Made by a program: the position numbers and the translations under genes
Shown: piece by piece, positions 6,939 through 14,886 of the stretch
Layout: the number at the start of each line of letters is the position of its first letter
Position numbering within the stretch: the first letter of the stretch is position 1
Notes under the pieces: generated by a model
The model's input: only the letters and a program-made list of their open reading frames with translations
Databases searched by the model: none
Told to the model about the DNA's origin: nothing
NCBI GenBank assembly: GCA_900549215.1
Contig: URNJ01000026.1
Coordinates: forward strand, 1-16,305
DNA length: 16,305 nucleotides
Direction: 5' to 3'
DNA from: an uncultured Collinsella sp.
GTDB lineage: Bacteria; Actinomycetota; Coriobacteriia; Coriobacteriales; Coriobacteriaceae

Positions 6939-9900
6939 ATGGCAGCTAACGGTAGCCATGGCAATCGCTACACTCTGCGCGACAAGCTCGAGAACGTCGA
7001 GCGCGGTGACATTGGCGGCAGCAGCAAACTCACCGATGGCTATGGAAGTGTGTGGGGCGCCGCAAAGTTCTGGCAAAACGTCAACAACTTCGATACGAAC
7101 AGCGATCTCTACAAGCATAGCGACTACGGTGGCGGCACCTGGTCGTACCTAAGCAACAATGAGTCCTCAACAGTACTCGCCAACGACAACAACGGTTTCT
7201 CGGGCATTCACGCCACGAGTGTTGAGTTCTGCAGCGACGCCAGCACGGGCAAAAAGAGCCGCGTTGCCGAGCTCCGTGCCTACGGCGACAGTTCCTCCAC
7301 GACGATTGACGGCAAGTCATACGCCGGAAAGGTTGAGCTGGTCCTCTACTCGTTTAGCAACGGGCGTACGCGCACTCTCGACACACACCTGCCGGTGACG
7401 GTCAACACTAATATGATGTACGAAGGCCGTTTTAAGTACCTGGATGCCGGTTACCTGCAAGAGCACGACGCCGTCTTTGATGTCGAGGCGGGCGATGTCG
7501 ATGGCGACGGCGTCGACGAGCTTTTTGTCTACGCGGGCTGCTATGTCGACGAGAACGGCGTGCGCAAGGCTGTAGTCGACATGTATGACTTGGAGGGCGG
7601 CAACTGGAAGCAAAGCGTCGTCAAGATCGATGCCGGTAACGCCGCGGACTACACCACGCACAACAAGGGCGGGAACGGCTCCTGGACGCAGCTTCAGTCA
7701 GCTCCTGTCGTTTCGCTAGCGGCCGGCGACCTCGATCGCGATTTTTGCGATGACCTCGCCATCGTGGTCTCGGCACCCTACGGCAAGAAGAATATTGATA
7801 AGTCGACGCATTGCGAGCTGTTTTCGTGGGATGCATCCAAGGGTGCGCTCGTCCATGTCGATGCTCTGGGCGACGCGGGCGCAATCTCCCTCTCCGCGAG
7901 CGGCAAGACCATGGTCGCTGCGAATGCGACGTTCGGCACGTTTGCCGCCTACGATGAAGAGGGAAAGAAGACGGGTGAAACCGTCACGGGCCTTATTCTT
8001 GCGGGCTATGACTGGCAACGCAGCGCTTTTGATTACGGCGCTTCTGACGGCAGCAAGGGGCTGTACGGCGCGCTGTACCGCTACGCGTATTTTGACTCGG
8101 AGTCTGGCGAGTTCAAGCTTTCCGATTGCAAGGAATACAGAGACGGGCTCCTCGCCTCCTATGGGCTGATGCATGTGCCCAACAGCGCATGGAAGGATAG
8201 CGCTCAGGATAAGCGCTATCCGTGCACCTTGGCGCCTATTGCCCTTGCCACTGCCAACCTTGACGGCCTGTCCGAGCAGCTGGCGGTCGACGAGGTGCTC
8301 GTGGGCGGCGATGTGTTCCGCGACTTTGCCTGCAACACGGCACAGAGCGGGGCTCAGGGCTTGGGGTCCATGGTCGGAACCATGAGCATGAGCGGTCAGC
8401 AATACAACAGCAGCAACAAGCATGACCACAAGGGTATAGAGCAGGTGTGGATCAGCGACGTCAAGGCGGGCAGCGTCTCGGGTTCGGACCGCTATAACGA
8501 GAGCTTTATCGCTGTGGTGGGCAAGCACCGCGACGAGGACCTGCGCAAGAACGATGACTACTATTGGATGACCGCCTCGCATTTTTCGCTCGACGAGAAC
8601 GGAAAGGTGCGCCGCGGCGAGGAGCAGGTGATTAGCGAGAGCAACCGTCGCGGTACTACCTACGGCACATTTATCTCGCTCGCGCTGCCCGATGTCGACA
8701 ACGACAGCGTCAAGATCACGTACAAGGACCGCTACAAGGTCTATACCAACCCGCGCGTGCTTGCCGTGCTGCAGGATGCGCCCTATGTTGAGGATCTGGA
8801 GCAGGCATACGGCTATCTGGTGTTGGGCGGCACGTCATACGGAGAGGAAAAGGGCACGGGGACATCCCAGGGCTATACCATTGGCGCCGAGTTGGGCGTT
8901 GCCGTCGAGGTGCAGACCGGTCCGCCCCTGGTCGCGATGAATGCTTCAGTCGATTTTGCCGCCGAGGGATGCTATGACTACCGGAGCGAGCGCACGGTCA
9001 GCGCAAGCGTAAGCTATGAGTCGCATGCCGGCGAGGGTGACAAGGCCGTGCTCTACACGATTCCGATGGTCTATTACGAGTATGAGATCGAAAATGAGGA
9101 AACTGGTGGCAAGGGCGTGATGGCGGCGCCCGTGTCGCTCGGCGCGCAGACCTCGGTCGTTAATGTCGAGGCCTATGACCGCATTGCCAAACAGCACAAT
9201 ATGACGCCGCTCAGCTACTTTTTGACCAACCGGTCGGGAGAACCCGGAACCTATCAAACGACGCTCAACGGCGAGACTCCCGTTGGGGATTCCTTTGGTC
9301 TGGGCAAGCCTGGCGTAACGCGCGCCTACACGCACGATGGGTTTAACGGCGCCGCCGCGCAGTCGTGGGCGAGCATTGAGCAGACCATCGAAGTCGAGGA
9401 GGGCAAGGAGCAGGAGCTCGAGCTCGGCTTGACGCTGAACGGCAGCGTTGTCATGGGCGCGAAGCTCGCAAAGCACGAGTTGTTTGGCGGCCTGTGCTTT
9501 GGTGCCAACGCCGGCTTTACTACGGGTAACTCCTCGAGTGAATCGACCGAATACGGCGGCACCGTCGACAACCTGCCCGAGGCCGCGCAGGGCAAGTACG
9601 GTTTTGTGTGGCGTCTGGGCGTCAACGCGGTGGATGTCGACAAGTTCGAGGCAGACTCGGGCGACAAGCTCGGCACCAAGGACACCGACCAGTTCTGGAT
9701 CGTGGGCTATGACGTTAAGGACGTCGAGATGCCCGACGCGCCGGCCGTGACGGGCTTTACGGCAAACGCCGTTGACTCGAAAAGCGTTACCTTTAGCTGG
9801 GACGACGTGCTCGCAAACAAGGGTGGCTTTAGCTACGGCGTAGGCATGCTGCAGAGCAATGCGGCAGACGCGGTCGTGAACAGCTGGAAGATCGCCGACA

Positions 9901-10775
9901 ATACGCAGACCTCGCTTACCTGGGACGGGTTGCAGCCCAATACGGAGTATCGATTTGCCATTGCCGCCGTTAAGAATGATTCAACGGCCGAAACGGGTAT
10001 TCGCTCGGCGATCATCACGGTCAAGACCATGCCCGATGGCATGACGATGACCGTGAGCGGACCTGCGGCGGATACAGCGGAGAGGTCGGCCCTCGAGTAT
10101 GACTCTTCGGTCGAGTGCTCGGCGGGAGACAAGCTGACACTCTCGGCGATCGGCCATGTGACGCAGCGCAATGCCGACGGCAGTGAAACGGAGCTGGCGC
10201 CGGCATATATCTGGTACCGCAAGGGCCGTGGCGAGACCGCGTTCCAGCGCGTGGGTGCCGATGGCAACCTCCCAGCCGGAACGGCCTCAACGCTTGAGCT
10301 TGACCTGACTACAAACGATGACGGCGCGCAGTACTACTGCCACGTGGGATACAACAACGTCGGCCTCGATACCGGTGTGACACTGGTGAACATCGCGGCC
10401 GAGGAGAAGGCTCCTGAGACGGTGAACGCCGCTCCGATCCGCACACGCCGCCTGTTCTCGCAGGCAAGCGCGGGCGCCAAGAAGTTCCTGGACCATACCC
10501 TGGTGAACACCGCCGGCCCAACCGATTCCGAAGGCTCGAAGGACCCCGAGACTCCGACGACTCCGGAGACGCCTGAGACCCCGACGAACCCGGACAAGCC
10601 CAAGTCCGACAACGGAGCTAAGACCGACACCAAGGTCAAGACTACGACCACAGCGAAGGACCTCGCAAACACCGGCGACCAAACATTCGCCCTAGTCGCC
10701 ACCGCAGCAGCAGCGGGAGCAACGCTCGTAGTGATAGCCCTCATCATGCTGATCAAGCGCCGCAAGACCCACTAG
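6939..10775 (+). CDS. Giant LANTG-anchored surface protein with FG-GAP-like, FN3 and Ig-like domains (frameshifted from its signal peptide)
   Basis: The coordinates give the body from its first in-frame ATG. The open frame reaches back to about 6822 and once continued the signal-peptide fragment at 6668. Numbering below is for the rejoined 1,368-residue chain. Two calcium-binding-like FG-GAP/integrin-alpha motifs appear at about 271-290 (EAGDVDGDGVDELFVYAG) and 349-365 (LAAGDLDRDFCDDLAIV). Residues about 710-810 and 900-985 are rich in Gly, Ser, Thr and alternating hydrophobics, suggesting amphipathic beta hairpins. A fibronectin type III domain (about 1022-1120) and an Ig-like domain with a conserved YYCHVGYN strand (about 1122-1242) follow. 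A Pro/Thr/Glu linker (PETPTTPETPETP), LANTG at 1332-1336, a hydrophobic helix and the tail KRRKTH end the protein. Sortase attachment to the wall is expected; adhesion is a guess. It is flanked by two repeat arrays and followed by a strong terminator. Confidence 0.85.
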   Translation: MAANGSHGNRYTLRDKLENVERGDIGGSSKLTDGYGSVWGAAKFWQNVNNFDTNSDLYKHSDYGGGTWSYLSNNESSTVLANDNNGFSGIHATSVEFCSDASTGKKSRVAELRAYGDSSSTTIDGKSYAGKVELVLYSFSNGRTRTLDTHLPVTVNTNMMYEGRFKYLDAGYLQEHDAVFDVEAGDVDGDGVDELFVYAGCYVDENGVRKAVVDMYDLEGGNWKQSVVKIDAGNAADYTTHNKGGNGSWTQLQSAPVVSLAAGDLDRDFCDDLAIVVSAPYGKKNIDKSTHCELFSWDASKGALVHVDALGDAGAISLSASGKTMVAANATFGTFAAYDEEGKKTGETVTGLILAGYDWQRSAFDYGASDGSKGLYGALYRYAYFDSESGEFKLSDCKEYRDGLLASYGLMHVPNSAWKDSAQDKRYPCTLAPIALATANLDGLSEQLAVDEVLVGGDVFRDFACNTAQSGAQGLGSMVGTMSMSGQQYNSSNKHDHKGIEQVWISDVKAGSVSGSDRYNESFIAVVGKHRDEDLRKNDDYYWMTASHFSLDENGKVRRGEEQVISESNRRGTTYGTFISLALPDVDNDSVKITYKDRYKVYTNPRVLAVLQDAPYVEDLEQAYGYLVLGGTSYGEEKGTGTSQGYTIGAELGVAVEVQTGPPLVAMNASVDFAAEGCYDYRSERTVSASVSYESHAGEGDKAVLYTIPMVYYEYEIENEETGGKGVMAAPVSLGAQTSVVNVEAYDRIAKQHNMTPLSYFLTNRSGEPGTYQTTLNGETPVGDSFGLGKPGVTRAYTHDGFNGAAAQSWASIEQTIEVEEGKEQELELGLTLNGSVVMGAKLAKHELFGGLCFGANAGFTTGNSSSESTEYGGTVDNLPEAAQGKYGFVWRLGVNAVDVDKFEADSGDKLGTKDTDQFWIVGYDVKDVEMPDAPAVTGFTANAVDSKSVTFSWDDVLANKGGFSYGVGMLQSNAADAVVNSWKIADNTQTSLTWDGLQPNTEYRFAIAAVKNDSTAETGIRSAIITVKTMPDGMTMTVSGPAADTAERSALEYDSSVECSAGDKLTLSAIGHVTQRNADGSETELAPAYIWYRKGRGETAFQRVGADGNLPAGTASTLELDLTTNDDGAQYYCHVGYNNVGLDTGVTLVNIAAEEKAPETVNAAPIRTRRLFSQASAGAKKFLDHTLVNTAGPTDSEGSKDPETPTTPETPETPTNPDKPKSDNGAKTDTKVKTTTTAKDLANTGDQTFALVATAAAAGATLVVIALIMLIKRRKTH

Positions 10776-10802
10776 TAGCCAGTCGAACATATCGACAACC
10801 CA

Positions 10803-10842
10803 AAAACCCGGGTAGCCAAAAAACAGGCCACCCGGGTTTTCT
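10803..10842 (+). terminator. Intrinsic terminator of the large surface-protein gene (bidirectional)
   Basis: AAAACCCGGGT (10803-10813) pairs perfectly with ACCCGGGTTTT (10830-10840). The inner bases GCC/GGC extend the stem around an A-rich loop. It lies 28 bases past the stop codon. Ts on one side and As on the other let it act on both strands. Confidence 0.85.
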
Positions 10843-10864
10843 GTTGAGTGGAGACTCCGCAAGC

Positions 10865-11094
10865 GGAAACTGCATCCCACAATTAGCGCCCGGAACGGGA
10901 CACATTTTCCGTCAAGCCCTCATCCGGAAAATCCATCCCAGTTTGAGCGCCCAGACCGGGACGCACTTTCCCAACGAGCCTCAACCGGAAAATACATCCC
11001 GGAATCCAGCTGAATAGTGGGACACACTTTCCCAATCGGGTCCCAAGCGGAAACTGCATCCCATTCCAGACAAGAATTCCGGGACACACTTTCC
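10865..11094. repeat. 61/62-bp tandem repeat array 2 (8 alternating 14-bp motifs)
   Basis: The same motif as in array 1 starts at 10897, 10958, 11019 and 11081 in the forward sense, and at 10865, 10926, 10987 and 11049 in the inverse sense. Steps are 61, 61 and 62 bp. The inverse-to-forward spacer is always 18 bp; the other is 15 or 16 bp. The 18-bp spacers resemble those of array 1 in the same orientation, so the arrays are direct, not inverted, copies. All four forward motifs begin GGGAC, while all four inverse ones, when reversed, begin GGGAT. Confidence 0.9.
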
Positions 11095-11103
11095 GCAAAC
11101 AAA

Positions 11104-11126
11104 GAAGGCCACATAACGTGGCCTTC
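11104..11126. repeat. Stand-alone GAAGGCCAC palindrome, third copy of the element core hairpin
   Basis: GAAGGCCAC (11104-11112) and GTGGCCTTC (11118-11126) form a 9-bp stem with loop ATAAC. This is the central hairpin of elements A and B without the rest of the core or the arms. It joins the end of array 2 directly and could be a degenerate element or a terminator. The 54 bases from 11127 to 11180 show nothing recognisable. Confidence 0.65.
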
Positions 11127-11180
11127 AACTTATATATGTTCGGCGATACACCCAAGACAAGCCACGCCCCAACATCAGGG

Positions 11181-11310
11181 CGTCTGTCCAGGCGGAGGCA
11201 TATAAGGTTCATCGCGAGTTCCGCACGCAAAGAAGGCCACTTAATGTGGCCTTCGTCTTGCGCAGGACTGTCCGAGCAGAGAACCTTATATGCCTCCGCC
11301 TGGACAGACG
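11181..11310 (-). repeat. Nested inverted-repeat element B (perfect 30-bp arms around a 70-nt core)
   Basis: Arms 11181-11210 and 11281-11310 are perfectly complementary over 30 bp. The core 11211-11280, read on the minus strand, matches element A's core almost completely, including a 61-nt identical run and the palindrome at 11232-11254. The arms match those of element A at only about 17 of 30 positions yet stay complementary to each other. Read on the minus strand, the element starts 27 bases past the stop codon of the LTA-synthase-like gene, the same relative placement as element A behind the flavodoxin gene. That suggests a 3'-end or RNA function on the minus strand. Confidence 0.8.
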
Positions 11311-11337
11311 TTTCAGTTGTGGCTCAGCAGCTAGCAG

Positions 11338-13638
11338 CTACTTAATCTTGGTCGTACCCGGCGCCAGGTTGGGGTCGGTCTCGTTGGCCTCGGTCTGAAA
11401 GTGCTCCGTATAGACGTTCTTGCCGTCGCGGAACATCTCGTAGTACTGCATCTTGGCGTAATCCTCGCGCGCCTTGGTGGCGGCTGCTGCGGCGGCGTCG
11501 TCACCGGTGACGTTGGAGGAGAGCGCCCAGCGCAGGCTGGCGTCCTCGTAGCCCACGGAGTTGATAGCGGGCAGCGACTCGCGCAGCGTCATGTGCGCTT
11601 TCTGGTAGTCGGTCAGCGGTGCGCCGATCAGCTGCATCAGCTGCGTGGACAGGTAGTTGGTGGACAGGTCGTCGACCTCGCTCGTCTGGTCGCAGCCGGC
11701 AACGTCGTAGTTGGCCCAGATGATGTAGTCGGTCTGCCACAGACGCTCCTGATGCGTGGCGTCGTCCTCGCCGGTAAACCACTTGTCATTGAACTTGGAC
11801 GGGAAGAACGGCTGGTGGTCGCCCCAGAACACCACGACCACCTTGCGGTCGAGCTTGCTCAAGGCGTTGAGGAAGTAGCGCAGCGCCTGGTCGGACTGCT
11901 CGATGCACGAGACATACTCGTCGACATCGGATAGCGTGCCGTCCTCGACGGTCTTGGCGTCCAGGTCGGTCGTGTCGATGTTCAGGTGCATCTGCTTGTC
12001 GACCGGCAGCAGGCCCGTATCGTAGCCCGAGTGGTTCTGCATGGTCACGTCGAAGATAAACTGCGGATCGGCGTTCTGGTTGAGCAGCTCAAGAATCTTG
12101 TCGTAGGTAGCCTGGTCGGTCACCATGCCGCGCAGGGTGTCGGCTCCCTGGAAGTCGTTGATGGACAGGAACTGGTCAAAGCCAAAGTCCTTGTAGACGT
12201 TCTCGCGGTTCCAGTTGGTCGCGTGGTTGGGGTGCATGGCCGTGGTGGAATAGCCGAGCGATTTGAACTGCTCTGCCAGATTACCGGTCGTTTCCATGTT
12301 GTAGATGGTGTAGGGGTACACGCCCGAGCCCAGGTTGGCCATAGAGTTGCCGGTCATAAACTCAAACTCGGTATTGGCGGTACCGCCGCCGTAGGCGCTC
12401 ACGTAGAGCTTGCCGCGGCTGAGGCAGTTGGACAGGCTCTTAAAGTACTGCGGGCCCTCGTAGCCGGCGCGCATGTTCTGGTAGATCGACAGGTCGGAGA
12501 ACGTCTCGTTCATGATGGCGATGACCGTGGGCTTCTCGCTATCGAACTGCTCCTTTGCGGCGGCGCGCTCGTCGCTCTTGGCCGCGTCGGACTTGTCGTA
12601 GGCCTTGGCGTACTTTTTGAGCGTGGCCTTGGCATCGTCGACGGAGTAGTCGGCGGGTTTCGGCGGCTTGATGGACTGCGCTGCACTAATAAAGGCGGGC
12701 AGGTAGCCCTCGCGCCAGTAGCTCTCGAGCGGGCGCCAGGTGTAGACGGTGATGCCGAGGGTGTTGTAGTAGTCGATGAGCGTGACATGCGCGGTCACGC
12801 CGCCCAGGCACAGCACTGCCACGAGCAGGTTGGTGAGCAGCATACGCTTGGCGTTGGCGGCATCCTTCTGACGGTGCGGTGCCACCAGGCCGGCGTACTC
12901 GCACAGCAGCATGGCGATGGCGGTAAAGCCCATGGACAGCACGCAGAACAGCGAGATCGAGAAGGTGTAGCCGTTGCCGGCGACCGCGGCGGCGGTGGAG
13001 ATGGCCGAAAGGTCGCCCGGCTGGATGGGCATGGATTTAAACGTGATGACGAAGAACTCGGCAATGCCCAGGACAAAGAGGGCAAAGGCCAGGACCGCGG
13101 GAGCTGCGCCGTGGCGCTGGAATAGGAAGAACAAGCCGGTCATGAGCACGGTGATGATGGCCCACTCGAGCAGGATGCACAGGGGGTAGACCCAGGTAAA
13201 GTCGTGGTTGGACGAGACTTCCATTCCCAGCAGCGCAAAGACGCCGGCGAGCAGCAGGCACAGGACGGCGGCGACGAGCGGTTTGCCCACAAAGGCGCCG
13301 CGTAAACGAGCGAGCTTGCCGGTGGGGGCGGGCGCATCAGCCGAGGCGAACGCAAAGACGCGCGGGGCGATGCGGTCGCGGGCGATGCTGGCCCAAGCGC
13401 AGCCGGTGAGAATGGCGTTGGTCAGGATGAGCATCACAAAGGCGAGCGGCTCGTTTTGGGCGACGAGGCCCACGGCGCCCCAAATAGTCAAAAAGACCTG
13501 GAACAGACCGAAGGCGACGCTCCAGGCGATAGCGCCCTTGGCAACGGTGCCCGACTGTGCGCGAATGGCCTTGGCCTCGCGCAAGACAAGGTAGACGGTC
13601 GCCGCAAGACCGACGAGCGAGATGGCGGCAGCGAACAT
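11338..13638 (-). CDS. LTA-synthase-family membrane enzyme (phosphoglycerol-transferase type, sulfatase fold)
   Basis: This 766-residue integral membrane enzyme is predicted to transfer glycerol-phosphate-like units onto envelope polymers or lipids on the outer face of the membrane. About eight hydrophobic helices occupy residues 1-295. The C-terminal sulfatase-fold domain (about 370-690) carries the expected metal and catalytic residues: Glu378 in MNETF, the nucleophile candidate Thr420 in GGGTANTEFEF, and Asp607-His608 in WGDHQP. Their order and spacing match Staphylococcus LtaS (E255, T300, D475, H476). MHPNHATNWNR resembles the substrate-binding segment of that family. The start is ATG 13638, because AGGAG (complement of 13646-13650) sits 7 bases upstream. 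The GTG at 13653 would overlap that site. It is divergent from the nitroreductase gene and followed by element B. Other family members make different wall glycopolymers, so the exact product is open. Confidence 0.88.
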   Translation of the reverse strand: MFAAAISLVGLAATVYLVLREAKAIRAQSGTVAKGAIAWSVAFGLFQVFLTIWGAVGLVAQNEPLAFVMLILTNAILTGCAWASIARDRIAPRVFAFASADAPAPTGKLARLRGAFVGKPLVAAVLCLLLAGVFALLGMEVSSNHDFTWVYPLCILLEWAIITVLMTGLFFLFQRHGAAPAVLAFALFVLGIAEFFVITFKSMPIQPGDLSAISTAAAVAGNGYTFSISLFCVLSMGFTAIAMLLCEYAGLVAPHRQKDAANAKRMLLTNLLVAVLCLGGVTAHVTLIDYYNTLGITVYTWRPLESYWREGYLPAFISAAQSIKPPKPADYSVDDAKATLKKYAKAYDKSDAAKSDERAAAKEQFDSEKPTVIAIMNETFSDLSIYQNMRAGYEGPQYFKSLSNCLSRGKLYVSAYGGGTANTEFEFMTGNSMANLGSGVYPYTIYNMETTGNLAEQFKSLGYSTTAMHPNHATNWNRENVYKDFGFDQFLSINDFQGADTLRGMVTDQATYDKILELLNQNADPQFIFDVTMQNHSGYDTGLLPVDKQMHLNIDTTDLDAKTVEDGTLSDVDEYVSCIEQSDQALRYFLNALSKLDRKVVVVFWGDHQPFFPSKFNDKWFTGEDDATHQERLWQTDYIIWANYDVAGCDQTSEVDDLSTNYLSTQLMQLIGAPLTDYQKAHMTLRESLPAINSVGYEDASLRWALSSNVTGDDAAAAAATKAREDYAKMQYYEMFRDGKNVYTEHFQTEANETDPNLAPGTTKIK

Positions 13639-13851
13639 GCTGAGACTCCTCACAAACTAAAACCTACGAAAGCGGGGGTTTACCCGATTGTTACCTAAAT
13701 ATGCGCTGCATTTGCGGGCTGCGCACAACAACCAGCCATATTAACGCGCATGTGTGGCGGTGCGGCGCAATGTAGTGGCGACCTGCGCGATAATGGACGG
13801 GAATTACATGGAAACGTAAAGGCTTCTTAAAGAAATGGCGAGGATAGAGCT
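13639..13851. other. Divergent intergenic region between the LTA-synthase-like and nitroreductase genes
   Basis: These 213 bases must hold promoters for both directions. On the plus strand GATAAT (13789-13794) is a reasonable -10 box, 58 bases before the nitroreductase ATG, with no convincing -35. On the minus strand I see no clear box pair. No open frame or hairpin stands out. Confidence 0.4.
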
Positions 13852-14727
13852 ATGGGTGAGCAGGTTTGTGTGACGGGCGCCGAGTATTGCGGCGGAGCTG
13901 CGGTCGTGGATACATACGGCTATCCGGTCGAGACTACGGGCAATGCGGTGCTGGACATCTTGGAGCATCGCTCGTCTACGCGTGCCTTTGCGCGCGACGA
14001 CAACGACCGTCCCGTAGCGGTGACCGACGAGCAGCGCGCAGCGATTCTGCATGCGGCAAGTCGTGCGCCGTCGGCGGGTGCCATGATGATGTATTCCATC
14101 GTGAGCATTCGCGAGCAGGCTACGCTGGACCGTCTGGCCGACCTGTGCGACCACCAGCCCATGATCGCCAAGGCGCCCTGGGCACTAATATTTGTGGTCG
14201 ATTATGCCAAGTGGATCGATCTGTTTGAGCACGTGGGCTGCTTTGAACCCGAGTTTGTCGAGCGTACGGGCAAGGCGCCCCGCCGCGCGCCGGGTTTGGG
14301 CGACTTTGCCATCGCGGCCCAGGACGCCGTGATCGCCGCGCAAAACGCCGTGGTTGCCGCCGAGGCCCTGGGGCTGGGGAGCTGCTACATCGGTGATATC
14401 GTCGAGAATGCCGAGGAAGTTGCCGAGCTGCTCGATCTGCCGCCCTATACCATGCCGCTGTCGATGCTCATCGTCGGCACGCCCCGCAAGGAGCGCCCGG
14501 CAATCGCGCACCCCGTGGTGAACCTGGTGCACGAGGAGCGCTACTGCCGCGCCGATGCTGCGGCTATGGACGCGCAGGTGGCCGAGATGGACGCGATGTT
14601 CCGTCCGCATGCCCGCGAGGTGGGGGAGCGCGTCGTGGACATCTATACCCGCAAGCACACGAGTCCCTTTATGGCCGAGATGAGCCGATCCATGGAATGG
14701 TGGTTCAAAAACTGGCTTGGAAAATGA
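13852..14727 (+). CDS. Nitroreductase-family FMN oxidoreductase
   Basis: This predicted soluble flavoenzyme of 291 residues would use NAD(P)H and FMN to reduce nitro compounds, quinones or similar acceptors. The physiological substrate is unknown. Family features are the N-terminal HRSSTRAF stretch (FMN phosphate contacts) at about 39-46, APSAGAMMMY at about 72-81 in the position of the usual PSxxNxQ segment, and the helix AAQNAVVAAEALGLGSCYIGD that packs on the flavin. The tail after about residue 220 (some 70 residues, ending EWWFKNWLGK) is longer than in small nitroreductases and has no assigned role. The first 25 residues, including CVTGAEYCGG, also precede the recognisable domain. The start ATG has AGGA at 13841-13844, 7 bases away. 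It appears monocistronic, ending in a perfect hairpin. Confidence 0.85.
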   Translation: MGEQVCVTGAEYCGGAAVVDTYGYPVETTGNAVLDILEHRSSTRAFARDDNDRPVAVTDEQRAAILHAASRAPSAGAMMMYSIVSIREQATLDRLADLCDHQPMIAKAPWALIFVVDYAKWIDLFEHVGCFEPEFVERTGKAPRRAPGLGDFAIAAQDAVIAAQNAVVAAEALGLGSCYIGDIVENAEEVAELLDLPPYTMPLSMLIVGTPRKERPAIAHPVVNLVHEERYCRADAAAMDAQVAEMDAMFRPHAREVGERVVDIYTRKHTSPFMAEMSRSMEWWFKNWLGK

Positions 14728-14729
14728 CG

Positions 14730-14762
14730 AATGTAACAAAGGGGCAGTCCCTTTGTTACATT
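14730..14762. terminator. Perfect 14-bp inverted repeat after the nitroreductase gene
   Basis: AATGTAACAAAGGG (14730-14743) pairs perfectly with CCCTTTGTTACATT (14749-14762) around loop GCAGT, starting 2 bases past the stop codon. It probably ends transcription. There is no true T-run after it, though, and the long AT-rich stem is unlike an ordinary terminator, so it may be a dispersed palindromic repeat. Confidence 0.6.
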
Positions 14763-14822
14763 TCATATCGCCGCGGTGGCCTAAAGGCCGTATAAATGTT
14801 TATTTAGCTGGGAAAACAGTGC

Positions 14823-14851
14823 CATTAAAACATGGGCCGATTGCCTATAAT
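14823..14851 (+). promoter_or_regulatory. Promoter of the potassium transporter gene
   Basis: TATAAT (14846-14851) is a perfect -10 box, 35 bases before the ATG. At 17 bases upstream the -35 position (14823-14828) reads CATTAA, a poor match, so an activator or a near-extended -10 (TG two bases upstream) may compensate. The implied leader of about 28 bases is too short for a riboswitch. Confidence 0.5.
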
Positions 14852-14886
14852 CCCTTCGAACATTAAAGTTGGGAGGAAACCGGCTT

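Noticed and set aside
6159..11094. CRISPR array
   Set aside because: Repeats are 14 bp, alternate in orientation, and their spacers share a consensus. There are no cas genes.
11986..13125. Long plus-strand open frame (379 codons) opposite the LTA-synthase-like gene
   Set aside because: It is the antisense shadow of a well-supported membrane enzyme in GC-rich DNA. Its translation is a low-complexity Val/Gly/His mix with no domain and no ribosome site.
13639..13653. GTG start for the LTA-synthase-like protein
   Set aside because: The GTG overlaps the AGGAG that serves ATG 13638 seven bases downstream.
14763..14886. Cyclic-di-AMP or other riboswitch before the potassium transporter
   Set aside because: The TATAAT box lies only 35 bases before the start codon, leaving no room for an aptamer in the transcript.
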